A stretch of 52,349 nt of DNA from Gordonia gummivorans (lineage in GTDB: Bacteria > Actinomycetota > Actinomycetes > Mycobacteriales > Mycobacteriaceae), in assembly GCF_022513585.1 (NCBI RefSeq), contig NZ_JAKWBF010000035.1, forward strand, positions 1 through 52,349. The letters are read 5' to 3'. The position numbers were made by a program, and so were the translations under genes. Of this stretch, positions 36,080-44,022 are shown piece after piece. Position 1 is the first letter of the stretch, and every line of letters begins with the position of its first letter. The notes below the pieces were generated by a model that did no database searches, had not been told where the DNA came from, and was given only the letters and a program-made list of their open reading frames with translations.

Positions 36080-37176
36080 GGCACCGCGGCGACCGCGAAC
36101 AGCGTCGCCGGACCCCACCACTGCGAGCCGAGCGCCCAACTGCCGAACGCGAGGATCGCCACCATTTCCTCCCCGACGCCGGCCACCGAGGTGACCGTGG
36201 CGCGCGAGGCCGAGGACAACCGATCCTGCAGCGCCGCGTCGGCGATCACGAGCGCCCACCCGAACACGCCGAACGCCACGGCCACCGCGACGATGCCCGC
36301 CGGGTGTCCCGACCATGCGCCGACGATGAGCGCCGCGGCCGCGACGGCGAGCGGAGCGCCCAGCTTGCCGACCGCCACCCGATGGGCGGCGGCGAGTCCA
36401 CCGACGATGTCGCCGACCGACACCACCAGCATCATCAGGGCGATCGTCGACGGCGAATCATCTTGTCCCAAAAGAGATTCCGCAAGCAATGGCAGATACT
36501 CGTCGAGCGCGGCGACCCACGTCAGCACGATCACCAGCCCGAGCAGCCGACGCACCGCCCGCTGCGCAGACACGTACCGACGGGCATCGCGGATCACTGT
36601 CCGCCAGCTTGTCTCATCATCTTCGTCGTCGGGAACCTCAGCCCGGCGAGACACCTCCGGTAAGGCGGCGGCCGCACCGGCCGCCACGACGCAGGCGCCG
36701 ACGCTTGCCCACCCCGCGGCCGCGTAGCCGCCCAGCGCGAGCAGCGGCGCTGCCAACGCGGTACCGGCCACGACACCGACCGCCTCGGCCGCCCGCACGC
36801 GGCCGGCCACCCGCGCGTAGCTGCGTTCCTCGCCCAGTACCGCGAGTTCGTCGTAGAGCAGCGCCTGCGCGGTCCCCGACCGCAACGAGCCACCCACGCC
36901 CCAGAGTACGAATCCCGCAGCGAAGGCCAGAAACGACGGCGCGACGGTCCACAGCGCGAAGCCGCAACCGGTCACCAGGGGTGACGCGATCAGCAGACGG
37001 CGACGAGAGAAGCGGTCGGCGAGCACCCCGCTGGGAATCTCGGCCACAAACGAGGTGGCGGACCAGATGATGAACAGCGCGGAAAGCTGCGCACCCGACA
37101 GCCCAGCTCCGGTCACCGACCGGTCGGTGAACATCACCGCGTACACCGGGTACAGCGGGATGAGATCGGTGCACAA
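36013..37176 (-). CDS. MFS transporter, N-terminus uncertain
   Basis: A 387-residue major facilitator with 11-12 hydrophobic segments and the loop-2/3 signature GVLADRFSRRRLLIAS. The only in-frame start is a TTG at 37176. The coding-like frame continues upstream (RLKIAAVTAAL) to a stop, while an ATG at 37225 reads MLILLTT in the neighbouring frame. Either the protein starts at TTG with a short first helix, or one base has shifted near 37204. The gene has no counterpart at this position in M. tuberculosis and lies between the lipid kinase and whiB1. The substrate is unknown. The palindrome GATGGTAACCACCATC (37242-37257) is just upstream. Confidence 0.75.
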   Translation of the reverse strand: MCTDLIPLYPVYAVMFTDRSVTGAGLSGAQLSALFIIWSATSFVAEIPSGVLADRFSRRRLLIASPLVTGCGFALWTVAPSFLAFAAGFVLWGVGGSLRSGTAQALLYDELAVLGEERSYARVAGRVRAAEAVGVVAGTALAAPLLALGGYAAAGWASVGACVVAAGAAAALPEVSRRAEVPDDEDDETSWRTVIRDARRYVSAQRAVRRLLGLVIVLTWVAALDEYLPLLAESLLGQDDSPSTIALMMLVVSVGDIVGGLAAAHRVAVGKLGAPLAVAAAALIVGAWSGHPAGIVAVAVAFGVFGWALVIADAALQDRLSSASRATVTSVAGVGEEMVAILAFGSWALGSQWWGPATLFAVAAVPYLVVSVVLVARGATTSRAARR

Positions 37177-37241
37177 CGCCGCGGTGACCGCGGCGATTTT
37201 CAGGCGTCGTGAGGAGGATCAACATCGATGGCGCATATAAG

Positions 37242-37257
37242 GATGGTAACCACCATC
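37242..37257. promoter_or_regulatory. Palindrome in the MFS-whiB1 divergent region (candidate operator)
   Basis: GATGGT-AACC-ACCATC is a perfect inverted repeat with a four-base centre. It lies 17 bases upstream of the MFS-side ATG at 37225, near a TATATG on the minus strand, so it could be a repressor site for the transporter. No cognate regulator is identified. Confidence 0.4.
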
Positions 37258-37275
37258 GGCGACCTGCGGAAACCC

Positions 37276-37305
37276 TTAACGTAAGTAACCAAAGAAGCGT
37301 AGACT
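37276..37305 (+). promoter_or_regulatory. Candidate housekeeping promoter upstream of whiB1
   Basis: TTAACG (37276-37281), an 18-base spacer and TAGACT (37300-37305) resemble SigA -35 and -10 elements. It would give a whiB1 leader of about 240 bases. A promoter downstream of the CRP-like site at 37426 is also possible. Confidence 0.45.
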
Positions 37306-37554
37306 AGTACATCGGCGAGTGACCATGTGCAAGTCCCCCCCACTTGACCGCACAACTGGAGATGCTAGGTCGGTGACGTGATATTGCACACGTGTTAACG
37401 CAACACCATTGACTTCGGCTGGATTCGTGAAAGTATTCACAAGCAACAGCGCGGAAACATTTGGTGTGCCCGCGTGAACCAGGGGTTACAGCCAACACAA
37501 GCATTCATCAAGTATCGAGTGGTGCGCAAAAACGGCGCGCCTGAAGGAGAAGGA
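37306..37554 (+). other. Long non-coding whiB1 upstream region
   Basis: No credible ORF lies in these 249 bases. They hold an ACACGTGT palindrome near 37388-37395, a weak CRP-like GTGA-n6-ACAC (37378-37391), a strong CRP-like site (37426-37441) and the whiB1 ribosome site GAAGGAGAAGGA. In-frame codons upstream of the whiB1 ATG are open back to 37474 but do not resemble WhiB1. Confidence 0.6.
37426..37441 (+). promoter_or_regulatory. CRP-type operator upstream of whiB1
   Basis: CGTGA-AAGTAT-TCACA matches TGTGA-n6-TCACA at nine of ten defined positions. whiB1 of M. tuberculosis is known to be controlled by the cAMP receptor protein Rv3676, so a conserved input is likely. It lies 114 bases before the whiB1 ATG. 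Confidence 0.65.
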
Positions 37555-37809
37555 ATGGACTGGCGTCACAAGGCCATCTGTCGCGACGAGGATCCGGAGC
37601 TGTTCTTCCCAGTGGGAACCAGTGGACCGGCCATCGCACAGATCGCTGATGCGAAGCTCGTCTGCGCGCGGTGCCCCGTCACCGCCGAATGCCTGTCGTG
37701 GGCGCTGGAGTCCGGGCAGGATGCCGGTGTCTGGGGCGGGATGAGCGAAGACGAGCGACGCGCACTGAAGCGGCGTACCGCACGCACGCGTACCCGGAGC
37801 AGCGTCTAG
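37555..37809 (+). CDS. whiB1: Transcriptional regulator WhiB1
   Basis: An 84-residue Wbl protein, the same length as M. tuberculosis WhiB1 (Rv3219). Iron-sulphur ligands are C9, C37, C40 and C46, followed by GVWGG at 58-62 and a basic C-terminal tail (RRALKRRTARTRTR). WhiB1 is an essential, nitric-oxide-sensitive [4Fe-4S] protein that binds the primary sigma factor. The ATG at 37555 is set by AAGGAGAAGGA just upstream and by the typical start MDWRHKAICRDEDPELFFPV. It is convergent with pdtaS, with two tandem hairpins between them. Confidence 0.96.
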   Translation: MDWRHKAICRDEDPELFFPVGTSGPAIAQIADAKLVCARCPVTAECLSWALESGQDAGVWGGMSEDERRALKRRTARTRTRSSV

Positions 37810-37830
37810 CGCTCGGCGGCCCCGAGCGCT
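37808..37830 (+). other. Perfect hairpin overlapping the whiB1 stop codon
   Basis: AGCGCTCGG (37808-37816) pairs with CCGAGCGCT (37822-37830) around a five-base loop. There is no T-run. With the terminator at 37858 it forms a two-hairpin 3' end, possibly protecting the whiB1 mRNA. Confidence 0.55.
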
Positions 37831-37857
37831 GACGAGTCAGCCCGGCGGCCATGAGAG

Positions 37858-37881
37858 ACCCGGCCACCGGCCGGGTTTTTT
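37858..37881 (+). terminator. Intrinsic terminator of whiB1
   Basis: ACCCGGCC (37858-37865) pairs with GGCCGGGT (37869-37876) around a three-base loop and runs into TTTTTT (37876-37881). It is oriented for whiB1 and abuts the stop codon of the convergent pdtaS gene. Confidence 0.88.
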
Positions 37882-39386
37882 CATGCCCCGCGCAAGGGGA
37901 TCACGATGACGACCTCGGTGCCCCGACCCTCCGGGTTGGGCCCGACACCGAGTTCGCCACTCAACTCGATCGACACCAAGGTCTGCACGATCTGCAGTCC
38001 GAGGTGTTCCGAGGTGGCCAGATCGAACCCGTCGGGTAGCCCGGAGCCGTTGTCGCGGACGGCGATTCGCAGATTTCGTACATCCCGGTCGACCACGATG
38101 TCGATCAGGGCGTCTTCCTGCGAACCGTCGAATCCGTGCTCGATCGCGTTCTGGATGAGTTCGGTGAGCACCATCACCAACGGCATCGCCGACTCGGCCG
38201 CGAGGACACCGAGCCGGTGTCGATGCTGCACCCGGACGGCACCGTCACCTGAGGCAACGTCCACCAGGATCGGCACCAACCGGTCGACGGCCTCGTCGAG
38301 GTCGACCTCCTCGTCGACACTGCCGGACAGCAGTTCGTGCACCAGCGCGATCGACGCCACTCGTCGTACCGCCTCGGTGAGTGCCAACCGGGCATCCTCG
38401 TTGGCGGTCCGGCGAGCTTGCAGCCGAAGCAGCGCCGACACCGATTGCAGGTTGTTCTTGACGCGGTGATGGATCTCCCGGATCGTCGCGTCCTTGCTGA
38501 TCAACGCCCGATCTCGCCGCTTCACCTCGGTGACGTCGCGGATCAGCACCACCGCGCCGGCCACCTCGCCCCGCGGTCGTAGCGGCACCGCTCGGATGAG
38601 GACGGTCGCCCGTCGCGCGTCGGCCTCCACCCGCATCCCGATATCGCGGTAGGGCACCGTCGGTGGGAGCGCAGCGCCGGCGGCGACGTCGATCATCGAC
38701 GCCACATCGGCCGCCTCGAACGCGTCGGTGAGCAGTTCGGTGACCACTTCCGAGAGCCGCGCGTGGTGAAGTTCGGCTGTCCACCCCATCCGATGGAAGG
38801 CCGACAACGCATTCGGGCTGGTGTAGGTGACCAGGCCGCTCTCGTCGAGCCGGATGAACCCGTCGCCCGCGCGGGGTGTCGACAATCCGCGCGGATTGCC
38901 CTCCTCTACCGGAAAGGTGCCGTCGGCCACCATCTGACAGAGATCGTTGGCGCAATCCTGGTACGCCAGTTCCAGCGGCGACGGCAACCGAGGGTGGGTC
39001 AGGTCGACGGCCCGGGTGAGCACGGCGATGACCGATCCGTCGAACTCCACCGGGACCGCCTCGCGACGAATTGCCATGGCACCGAACCAGGCTGGGTCCT
39101 CGTCGCGCAGTATCCGTGCCTCGACGAAGGCGCGCGGAACCTGCGGGTTGACCGACGGGTCGATGACGCGGCCCACTTCGTCGCTCGGAAACACGGTCGA
39201 CGCCGTGTTGGGGCGGCACTGGGCGACGGTGACGATGTCACCCGATTCGGTGCGCACCGACAGTAGGAAGTCGGCGAAGGAGAGGTCGGCGAGCAACTGC
39301 CACTCGGCCACCAGCCGCTGCAGGTGTGCGGCAGCGGTGTCGGCGAGGGTGGTGTGCTCGGCGAGCAGATCGGCAAGTGTCGACAT
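37881..39386 (-). CDS. pdtaS: Sensor histidine kinase PdtaS
   Basis: A 501-residue soluble HisKA_2 kinase matching Rv3220c. The N-terminal about 140 residues are GAF-like, about 170-290 is a PAS-like region (FIRLDESGLVTYTSPNALSAFHRMG), and the dimerisation/phosphoacceptor segment REIHHRVKNNLQSVSALLR has His306/His307. The ATPase domain has ELIQNAIEHGFDG (N-box) and RDNGSGLPDGF. PdtaS phosphorylates PdtaR, an RNA-binding ANTAR regulator; pdtaR is not in the window. In mycobacteria the system responds to copper and nitric oxide. No membrane helix is present, so it senses a cytoplasmic signal. Confidence 0.93.
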   Translation of the reverse strand: MSTLADLLAEHTTLADTAAAHLQRLVAEWQLLADLSFADFLLSVRTESGDIVTVAQCRPNTASTVFPSDEVGRVIDPSVNPQVPRAFVEARILRDEDPAWFGAMAIRREAVPVEFDGSVIAVLTRAVDLTHPRLPSPLELAYQDCANDLCQMVADGTFPVEEGNPRGLSTPRAGDGFIRLDESGLVTYTSPNALSAFHRMGWTAELHHARLSEVVTELLTDAFEAADVASMIDVAAGAALPPTVPYRDIGMRVEADARRATVLIRAVPLRPRGEVAGAVVLIRDVTEVKRRDRALISKDATIREIHHRVKNNLQSVSALLRLQARRTANEDARLALTEAVRRVASIALVHELLSGSVDEEVDLDEAVDRLVPILVDVASGDGAVRVQHRHRLGVLAAESAMPLVMVLTELIQNAIEHGFDGSQEDALIDIVVDRDVRNLRIAVRDNGSGLPDGFDLATSEHLGLQIVQTLVSIELSGELGVGPNPEGRGTEVVIVIPLRGA

Positions 39387-39410
39387 CTGGCGCCGGCGAA
39401 CTGAGGTGGG

Positions 39411-39632
39411 TTACGACTGTTCGTAGACGGCGATGATGTCGCCCGCCTGGATCACGTCGCCCACCTTGACCTTGACGTCGGCCAGGGTTCCGGCTTCCTC
39501 GGCGAGGACCGGGATCTCCATCTTCATCGACTCCAGCAGGATCAATTCGTCGCCGACGTCGATCTGCTGGCCGGGCACGGCCTTGACCTCGAGCACGGTC
39601 GCGACGATCTCTGCAACGACGTCTTCTGCCAT
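39411..39632 (-). CDS. Biotinyl/lipoyl-attachment domain protein (TB7.3-like)
   Basis: A 73-residue free-standing biotinyl domain, equal in size to TB7.3 (Rv3221c). The biotinylation motif ESMKM places the modified lysine at 37, with the family strands VVAEIVATVLEVKAVPGQQ and VKVGDVIQAGDIIAVYE on either side. It is presumably a biotin carrier for an acyl-CoA carboxylase-like reaction, but no carboxylase gene is adjacent. It lies 24 bases upstream of pdtaS on the same strand. Confidence 0.93.
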   Translation of the reverse strand: MAEDVVAEIVATVLEVKAVPGQQIDVGDELILLESMKMEIPVLAEEAGTLADVKVKVGDVIQAGDIIAVYEQS

Positions 39633-39728
39633 GCACTCAAACTAGCCCACACGCAGACCGATTGGGGTCGGCGCCCACCGTCGTGAAACAATGGTGTGCC
39701 CGCTATTCAGTACTGAAGGAGATGCGTC

Positions 39729-39803
39729 ATGGGAAAGCGCGGACGCAAGAAGCGCGCTCGTAAGAAGAGCGCCGCCAACCACGGCAAGCGCCCCAACTCC
39801 TGA
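39729..39803 (+). CDS. Very small basic protein resembling ribosomal protein bL37
   Basis: A 24-residue ORF beginning MGKRGRKKRARKK and ending NHGKRPNS. Half the residues are Lys or Arg. AGGAG stands seven bases before the ATG. The sequence fits my memory of bL37, the 24-residue large-subunit protein found in mycobacterial ribosomes. It is short enough to be missed by routine gene calling. It lies alone on the plus strand between the biotinyl-domain gene and rshA, both on the minus strand. The translation and ribosome site are seen directly; the identity is recalled family knowledge. Confidence 0.78.
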   Translation: MGKRGRKKRARKKSAANHGKRPNS

Positions 39804-39907
39804 GTCTCTCCCCTTGTGTGGGGGCTCAGCGAGTCAGGACCCGCCCGGGACCGGTCACAACGCCAGCACGGCGTCGGCCACCCGGGCGTTGTCGTGTCAG
39901 TACTGGG

Positions 39908-40246
39908 TCAGCGGTCGGCGTCGCCGAGTTCGTCGGTCCGCACGGTGGTCTCGTGCACGATGACGGTCTTACGGATCTCCACGCGGAGTCGTTCGCGGAG
40001 TCCCGAGGGTGCCTGTTCGCCACCGCATTTGCGGTTGATGAGCGCCTTGAGCTGCTGTTCGATGCCGTAGTGCGCCAGGCAGGCCGGGCAGGCATCGAGA
40101 TGATCCTGAAGCCGAGCGCGTGCGCCGGGGTCGCATTCGTTGTCCAGCAACAGCCACACGTCGGCGATCACCGCCGAGCAGTCGAGGTCGACGAATTCGG
40201 CGTCGGCCGCGTCGCGGATCTGCTGAGGATCACGGTCGCCGCTCAT
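39908..40246 (-). CDS. rshA: Zinc-binding anti-sigma factor RshA
   Basis: A 112-residue ZAS-family anti-sigma factor. The HxxxCxxC motif is HLDACPAC (His49, Cys53, Cys56) with Cys23 as a further ligand candidate, matching RsrA/RshA. In the reduced state it binds SigH; disulphide stress releases zinc and frees the sigma factor. The ATG overlaps the sigH stop (ATGA at 40246-40243), so the pair is translationally coupled. The tail is hydrophilic ([12 protein letters not shown]). It is convergent with the small bL37-like gene. Confidence 0.94.
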   Translation of the reverse strand: MSGDRDPQQIRDAADAEFVDLDCSAVIADVWLLLDNECDPGARARLQDHLDACPACLAHYGIEQQLKALINRKCGGEQAPSGLRERLRVEIRKTVIVHETTVRTDELGDADR

Positions 40247-40923
40247 CGCGCCACCCCCGCATCCGATACCTCGGTCGATTCGCCACTGCGACTCGACCGG
40301 TTGAAACCGCGTTCACGCGCAACGTCGCCGAGCAGTTCACGCAGCTGACGACGCCCACGGTGCAGACGCGACATCACGGTGCCGATGGGTGTGTCCATGA
40401 TCTCGGCGATCTCCTTGTACGGCAGACCTTCCACGTCCGCGTAGTAGACCGCCATCCGGAATTCCTCCGGAAGTTCTTGCAGCGCGGCCTTGATCTCGTC
40501 GTCGGGCAGCGCGTCGAGTGCTTCTATCTCTGCCGAACGCAAACCCGTCGAGGTGTGCTCCGCTGTCGCGGCCAGCTGCCAGTCGGTGATCTCGTCGGTC
40601 GGATACTGCGCAGGTTGACGCTGCTTCTTGCGGTAACCGTTGATGTAGGTGTTGGTGAGGATCCGGTAGAGCCACGCCTTCAGATTGGTGCCCTCACGGA
40701 ACGACGCGAACGCGGTGAACGCCTTCACGTAGGTCTCCTGAACGAGGTCCTCGGCGTCGGCCGGATTGCGCGTCATGCGCAGAGCTGCGCCGTACATCTG
40801 GTCGAGCAGCGGCAGCGCGTCGCGCTCGAAGCGCTCGGTGAGCTGCTCGGGTGTCTCGTTGGGGTCGGCGCGCCGCGGCGCCGCGCTTGTTTCAGCACGA
40901 TCGGTCGACTGGGACTCGGCCAC
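40243..40923 (-). CDS. sigH: ECF sigma factor SigH (SigR type), short isoform
   Basis: A 226-residue sigma factor for thiol-oxidative and heat stress. Region 2 is [35 protein letters not shown] with [17 protein letters not shown], and region 4 is [25 protein letters not shown] followed by [16 protein letters not shown]. The GTG at 40923 gives a family-like N-terminus ([12 protein letters not shown]). The frame stays open upstream; an ATG at 41088, preceded by AAGGAGG, would add exactly 55 residues and lies downstream of a SigH-type promoter (41158-41133). This recalls the unstable SigR-prime isoform of Streptomyces. rshA follows with a four-base overlap. Confidence 0.93.
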   Translation of the reverse strand: MAESQSTDRAETSAAPRRADPNETPEQLTERFERDALPLLDQMYGAALRMTRNPADAEDLVQETYVKAFTAFASFREGTNLKAWLYRILTNTYINGYRKKQRQPAQYPTDEITDWQLAATAEHTSTGLRSAEIEALDALPDDEIKAALQELPEEFRMAVYYADVEGLPYKEIAEIMDTPIGTVMSRLHRGRRQLRELLGDVARERGFNRSSRSGESTEVSDAGVAR

Positions 40924-41132
40924 TACGATCCCTTCGGTGATGGAATGCAGGGGGACACGCTCGGCCCAGTTTACCGGTGTGGATTCCACCCGGTGTCGCG
41001 TCGGGTCCACAGGCGCATCCAGCGCACGAATCACCACGGGTGGGATCGATGTCCCGACCGCCGGATCGTTCATCACCGATGCTGTCATCGTCGGATCACC
41101 CTCCTTCGCCACTTGCGTCGTCGCTCTTGCAC

Positions 41133-41158
41133 AACATCGCGAATCGGGCAATTGTTCC
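41133..41158 (-). promoter_or_regulatory. Autoregulatory sigma-H promoter of sigH
   Basis: On the minus strand GGAACA (41158-41153), 17 bases, GTT (41135-41133): the same GGAAC-n18-GTT pattern found before mrx1. The start-point near 41126 would give a transcript that includes the ATG at 41088 and its AAGGAGG site. The -35 abuts the divergent ybaK start. Confidence 0.75.
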
Positions 41159-41161
41159 GTC

Positions 41162-41659
41162 ATGGCGTCCACTCCCGCGATCACCGCACTCACCCGGGCC
41201 GGCATCGACCACACCGTCCATCGCTACGCGCACGATCCACGCACCGACGCCTACGGCGCCGAGGCGGTGTCGGCGCTGGCCGAGTTGGTCGGCGTCGACG
41301 CCGAGCAGATTCTGAAGACACTGGTCATCGAGGTGTCGGGCAGCGGTGCCCGCAATCACCTGGCCGTGGCGGTCATCCCCGTCCCACGGCGCCTGTCGCT
41401 CAAGGCCGCGGCCGCCGCGCTCGGCGGCGCCAAAGCGGCGATGGCCACCGAACGCGACGTGACCAGGACCACGGGGTATGTCCTGGGTGGGGTGTCGCCG
41501 GTCGGGCAGCGCAGCGCGTTGCCCACCGTGATCGACATCTCGGCACTGGATCACTCGCGCGTGCTGTGCAGCGCGGGCAAACGCGGCCTCGAGATCGAAC
41601 TCGCACCCGCCGACCTGGTGACGATCACCGGCGCGGTGACGGCCGACGTCGTGTCCTGA
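41162..41659 (+). CDS. ybaK: Cys-tRNA(Pro) deacylase, YbaK/EbsC family
   Basis: A 165-residue trans-editing protein that hydrolyses Cys mis-attached to tRNA-Pro. Family features are [38 protein letters not shown], the [13 protein letters not shown] segment with the conserved glycines, and a final [17 protein letters not shown]. The ATG begins only three bases from the -35 of the divergent sigH promoter. A longer in-frame reading upstream overlaps sigH and is not coding. There is no ribosome site of note, so a leaderless transcript is possible. Confidence 0.9.
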   Translation: MASTPAITALTRAGIDHTVHRYAHDPRTDAYGAEAVSALAELVGVDAEQILKTLVIEVSGSGARNHLAVAVIPVPRRLSLKAAAAALGGAKAAMATERDVTRTTGYVLGGVSPVGQRSALPTVIDISALDHSRVLCSAGKRGLEIELAPADLVTITGAVTADVVS

Positions 41660-41691
41660 GTTTGTCGGAGCGTTCAGGCAGCATAGATGGC

Positions 41692-42447
41692 ATGTGCGGA
41701 CGTTATGCGGTGACCACCGACCCGGCGAAGCTGGCTGCGGAGATCGATGCGGTCAACGAGGTCGAGTCTCCCGACACCACCGACCTCGACACCGCGCCAC
41801 GGTCCCCCGGCCCAAACTACAACGTCGCGCCGACGACGACGGTGATGACCGTGGTCAAACGCCACGACCATGACGAACCCGAGGACGACGCGAAACTGCG
41901 GGTGCGGGCCATGCGGTGGGGACTTGTACCGCCGTGGGCCAAGGAGGTCGGCAAGGGGCCGCTGCTGTTCAACGCGCGAGCCGAGACCGCGGGTGAGAAG
42001 AGCTCGTTCCGCTCGTCGGTACGGTCCAAACGCTGCCTGGTTCCGATGGACGGTTGGTACGAGTGGAAGAAGGAACCGGCCGACGACAAGGGCAAGCCGA
42101 CCAAGATCCCGTACTTCATGTCACCGACCGACGGAACCAGGTTGTTCATGGCCGGACTGTGGTCGGTGTGGCACCCCAAGGACGACGCCGAGGACTCGTC
42201 ACCACTCCTGAGCTGCTCCATTCTCACCACCGACGCGGTGGGCAAGCTGACCGACGTGCACGATCGGATGCCGCTGATCATGCCTTTCGAACAGTGGGAC
42301 GCCTGGCTCGATCCGGATCACCGGGCCCCGTCGGAACTGTTCGCGCCGCCCGCGGCCGACATCGCGGCGGCCATCGAGATCCGCGAGGTCGCACCGCTCG
42401 TGAACCGGGTTGCCAACAACGGACCCGAACTGCTCGAGCCCGTGTGA
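41692..42447 (+). CDS. SRAP/HMCES-type abasic-site processing protein
   Basis: A 251-residue SRAP-domain protein (YedK/HMCES, Rv3226c-like). The catalytic Cys2 is exposed after Met removal (MCGRY). Other signatures are NYNVAPTTT, MRWGLVPPWAKE, FNARAETA, RCLVPMDGWYEW and the DRMPLIM segment with the conserved His before it (VHDRMP). The family forms a covalent thiazolidine with abasic sites in single-stranded DNA. It starts 32 bases after ybaK. Immediately after the stop lies a perfect 24-bp-stem hairpin. Confidence 0.93.
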   Translation: MCGRYAVTTDPAKLAAEIDAVNEVESPDTTDLDTAPRSPGPNYNVAPTTTVMTVVKRHDHDEPEDDAKLRVRAMRWGLVPPWAKEVGKGPLLFNARAETAGEKSSFRSSVRSKRCLVPMDGWYEWKKEPADDKGKPTKIPYFMSPTDGTRLFMAGLWSVWHPKDDAEDSSPLLSCSILTTDAVGKLTDVHDRMPLIMPFEQWDAWLDPDHRAPSELFAPPAADIAAAIEIREVAPLVNRVANNGPELLEPV

Positions 42448-42450
42448 TGC

Positions 42451-42508
42451 ACACACAGAACTACCATCTACACAGGGGATCCCGTGTGTAGATGGTAGTT
42501 CTGTGTGT
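42451..42508. repeat. Perfect 24-bp inverted repeat (hairpin) after the SRAP gene
   Basis: Positions 42451-42474 and 42485-42508 are perfect reverse complements (arms begin ACACACAGAACTACC). The ten-base centre contains GGGATCCC, itself a palindrome. There is no T-run, and the sequence is less GC-rich than its neighbours. It could be a mobile-element remnant, a MITE-like unit or a factor-dependent terminator. Confidence 0.85.
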
Positions 42509-42539
42509 CAGTCGAACACCACGACATCGAAAGGCTCCC

Positions 42540-42986
42540 ATGGGCAGCAGACAGATCGCCGATACCGTCGTCGAATTCCCGGCTTCGGCTGCCGCGACCT
42601 TCGACTACCTGACCGACCCGGTCCGACGCCCCGAATGGCAATCCAGTCTGCGTCGGATCACCGACCTCCGATCGGTGGGCGACCGGCCCGGAGACGTCGG
42701 CACCAGCTGGGTCGACGTGACGACGGTGCCCGGTATCGCTCCGCGGCTCGAGGTGATCGACTGTGTGCCCCAACAGTATTGGGTCGAAATCGGGAACTGG
42801 CATGTCGTCGATGCCCGACTCCGCCTGGATGTCGGGCCCCACGACGACGGATGCCAGGTGCGGGCCCGGGCCACGCTCACCGTTCCCCGACTCTTCACAC
42901 CCGTGCTGATCGGCCTGAACGCGTTGGCCCCCACCGTGCTGCGGGCCGACCTGCAGCGGGCAGCGGGCTTGCTGGCTGCACGTTGA
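42540..42986 (+). CDS. SRPBCC (START/polyketide-cyclase-like) family protein
   Basis: A 148-residue protein with the SRPBCC helix-grip pattern: VVEFPASAAATFDYLTDPVRRPEWQSSL at the start, a series of strands, and a C-terminal helix (LRADLQRAAGLLAAR). Such proteins bind hydrophobic ligands; none can be named here. GAAAGG lies six bases before the ATG. It is separated from the SRAP gene by the large hairpin and is convergent with the alcohol dehydrogenase gene, three bases apart. Confidence 0.82.
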   Translation: MGSRQIADTVVEFPASAAATFDYLTDPVRRPEWQSSLRRITDLRSVGDRPGDVGTSWVDVTTVPGIAPRLEVIDCVPQQYWVEIGNWHVVDARLRLDVGPHDDGCQVRARATLTVPRLFTPVLIGLNALAPTVLRADLQRAAGLLAAR

Positions 42987-42989
42987 CGA

Positions 42990-44012
42990 TCAGTCGGGCA
43001 CCAGCACCGCTGCGCCGTCGAACGCCCCGGCCTTGAGGTCGATCAGCGCCTGCAGGGCCGAACTCATCGGATACGGATGCGTCGTCGCCCGGACGCCGTG
43101 TCGGGCGGCGAGCACCAGAAATTCCGTGCCGTCGTGGCGCGTGTTCGCAGTCACCGACCGTATTTCCTTCTCGTAGAACAACTCCCGCTCGTAGTTCAGC
43201 GTCGGGATATCGCTCAGATGAATGCCCGCGATGGAGAGGACGCCACCCCTGTCGAGGCCACGCATGGCGGTCGGCACGATCTCGCCGACCGGCGCGAACG
43301 TGATCGCGGCGTCCAACGGAGTGGGTGGATCGTCGTAGGTCTCCCCCACCGATGCCGCCCCGAGGTCGCGGGCGAGTTGCTGCGACTTGTCGCCGCGCGT
43401 GAACACATGCACCTCGATCCCCAGTGCGATCGCGAGTTGCGCACACAGATGGGCGCTGCCACCGAAGCCGTACATCCCCAGCCGGCGCACTGCCCGATCG
43501 GCATTTCCGTCGTCGAGCAGCCCGGTCCGCAGCAACGCGCGATACCCGATGATGCCCGCGCACAGCAGCGGCGCGATCTCCACGTCGTCGATGTCGTCGG
43601 GCAGTCGGTAGGCGAATTCCGCCGGCACGGTGGCGAGTTCAGCATAACCGCCATCCGTGTCCCACCCGGTGTATCGCGAAGCGGGACAGAGATTCTCGGA
43701 CCCGCGTCGGCAATAGGCGCACACACCGTCAGTGCTGTGCAGCCAGGCCACGCCCACTCGTTCACCGATCCGGAAATCCGTCACGCCGTCGCCGAGACCG
43801 ACCACCTCGCCGACGATCTCGTGACCGGGCGTCACCGATGGACGGTGCACCGGCAGGTCGCCCTCGGTGACGTGCAGATCTGTCCGGCAGACGCCGCATG
43901 CGCGCACGCGGACCAGCAGCTCGCCTTCCCGTGCGATCGGATCCGGTTTCTCACGCAACTCGATCGGTCCGGTCTCGATCGGACCCGGTGTGGTGACCGC
44001 CCATGCGCGCAT
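42990..44012 (-). CDS. Zinc-dependent alcohol dehydrogenase, MDR family
   Basis: A 340-residue medium-chain dehydrogenase/reductase. Catalytic-zinc residues are CGVCRTDLH (Cys39 position) and [12 protein letters not shown] (His64). The structural-zinc lobe reads [15 protein letters not shown]; it has three cysteines (98, 101, 109) and an Asp-Gly where the first cysteine usually stands, so structural zinc binding may be altered. The NAD(P) loop is [16 protein letters not shown]. The gene follows the Baeyer-Villiger-type monooxygenase by ten bases, suggesting alcohol to ketone or aldehyde oxidation before oxygenation. The substrate is unknown. Confidence 0.9.
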   Translation of the reverse strand: MRAWAVTTPGPIETGPIELREKPDPIAREGELLVRVRACGVCRTDLHVTEGDLPVHRPSVTPGHEIVGEVVGLGDGVTDFRIGERVGVAWLHSTDGVCAYCRRGSENLCPASRYTGWDTDGGYAELATVPAEFAYRLPDDIDDVEIAPLLCAGIIGYRALLRTGLLDDGNADRAVRRLGMYGFGGSAHLCAQLAIALGIEVHVFTRGDKSQQLARDLGAASVGETYDDPPTPLDAAITFAPVGEIVPTAMRGLDRGGVLSIAGIHLSDIPTLNYERELFYEKEIRSVTANTRHDGTEFLVLAARHGVRATTHPYPMSSALQALIDLKAGAFDGAAVLVPD

Positions 44013-44022
44013 GAACCAGATT

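Noticed and set aside
39857..39892. ACAACGCC...GGCGTTGT inverted repeat after the bL37-like gene
   Set aside because: Eight-base arms with a 20-base loop and no T-run are too weak to call a terminator.
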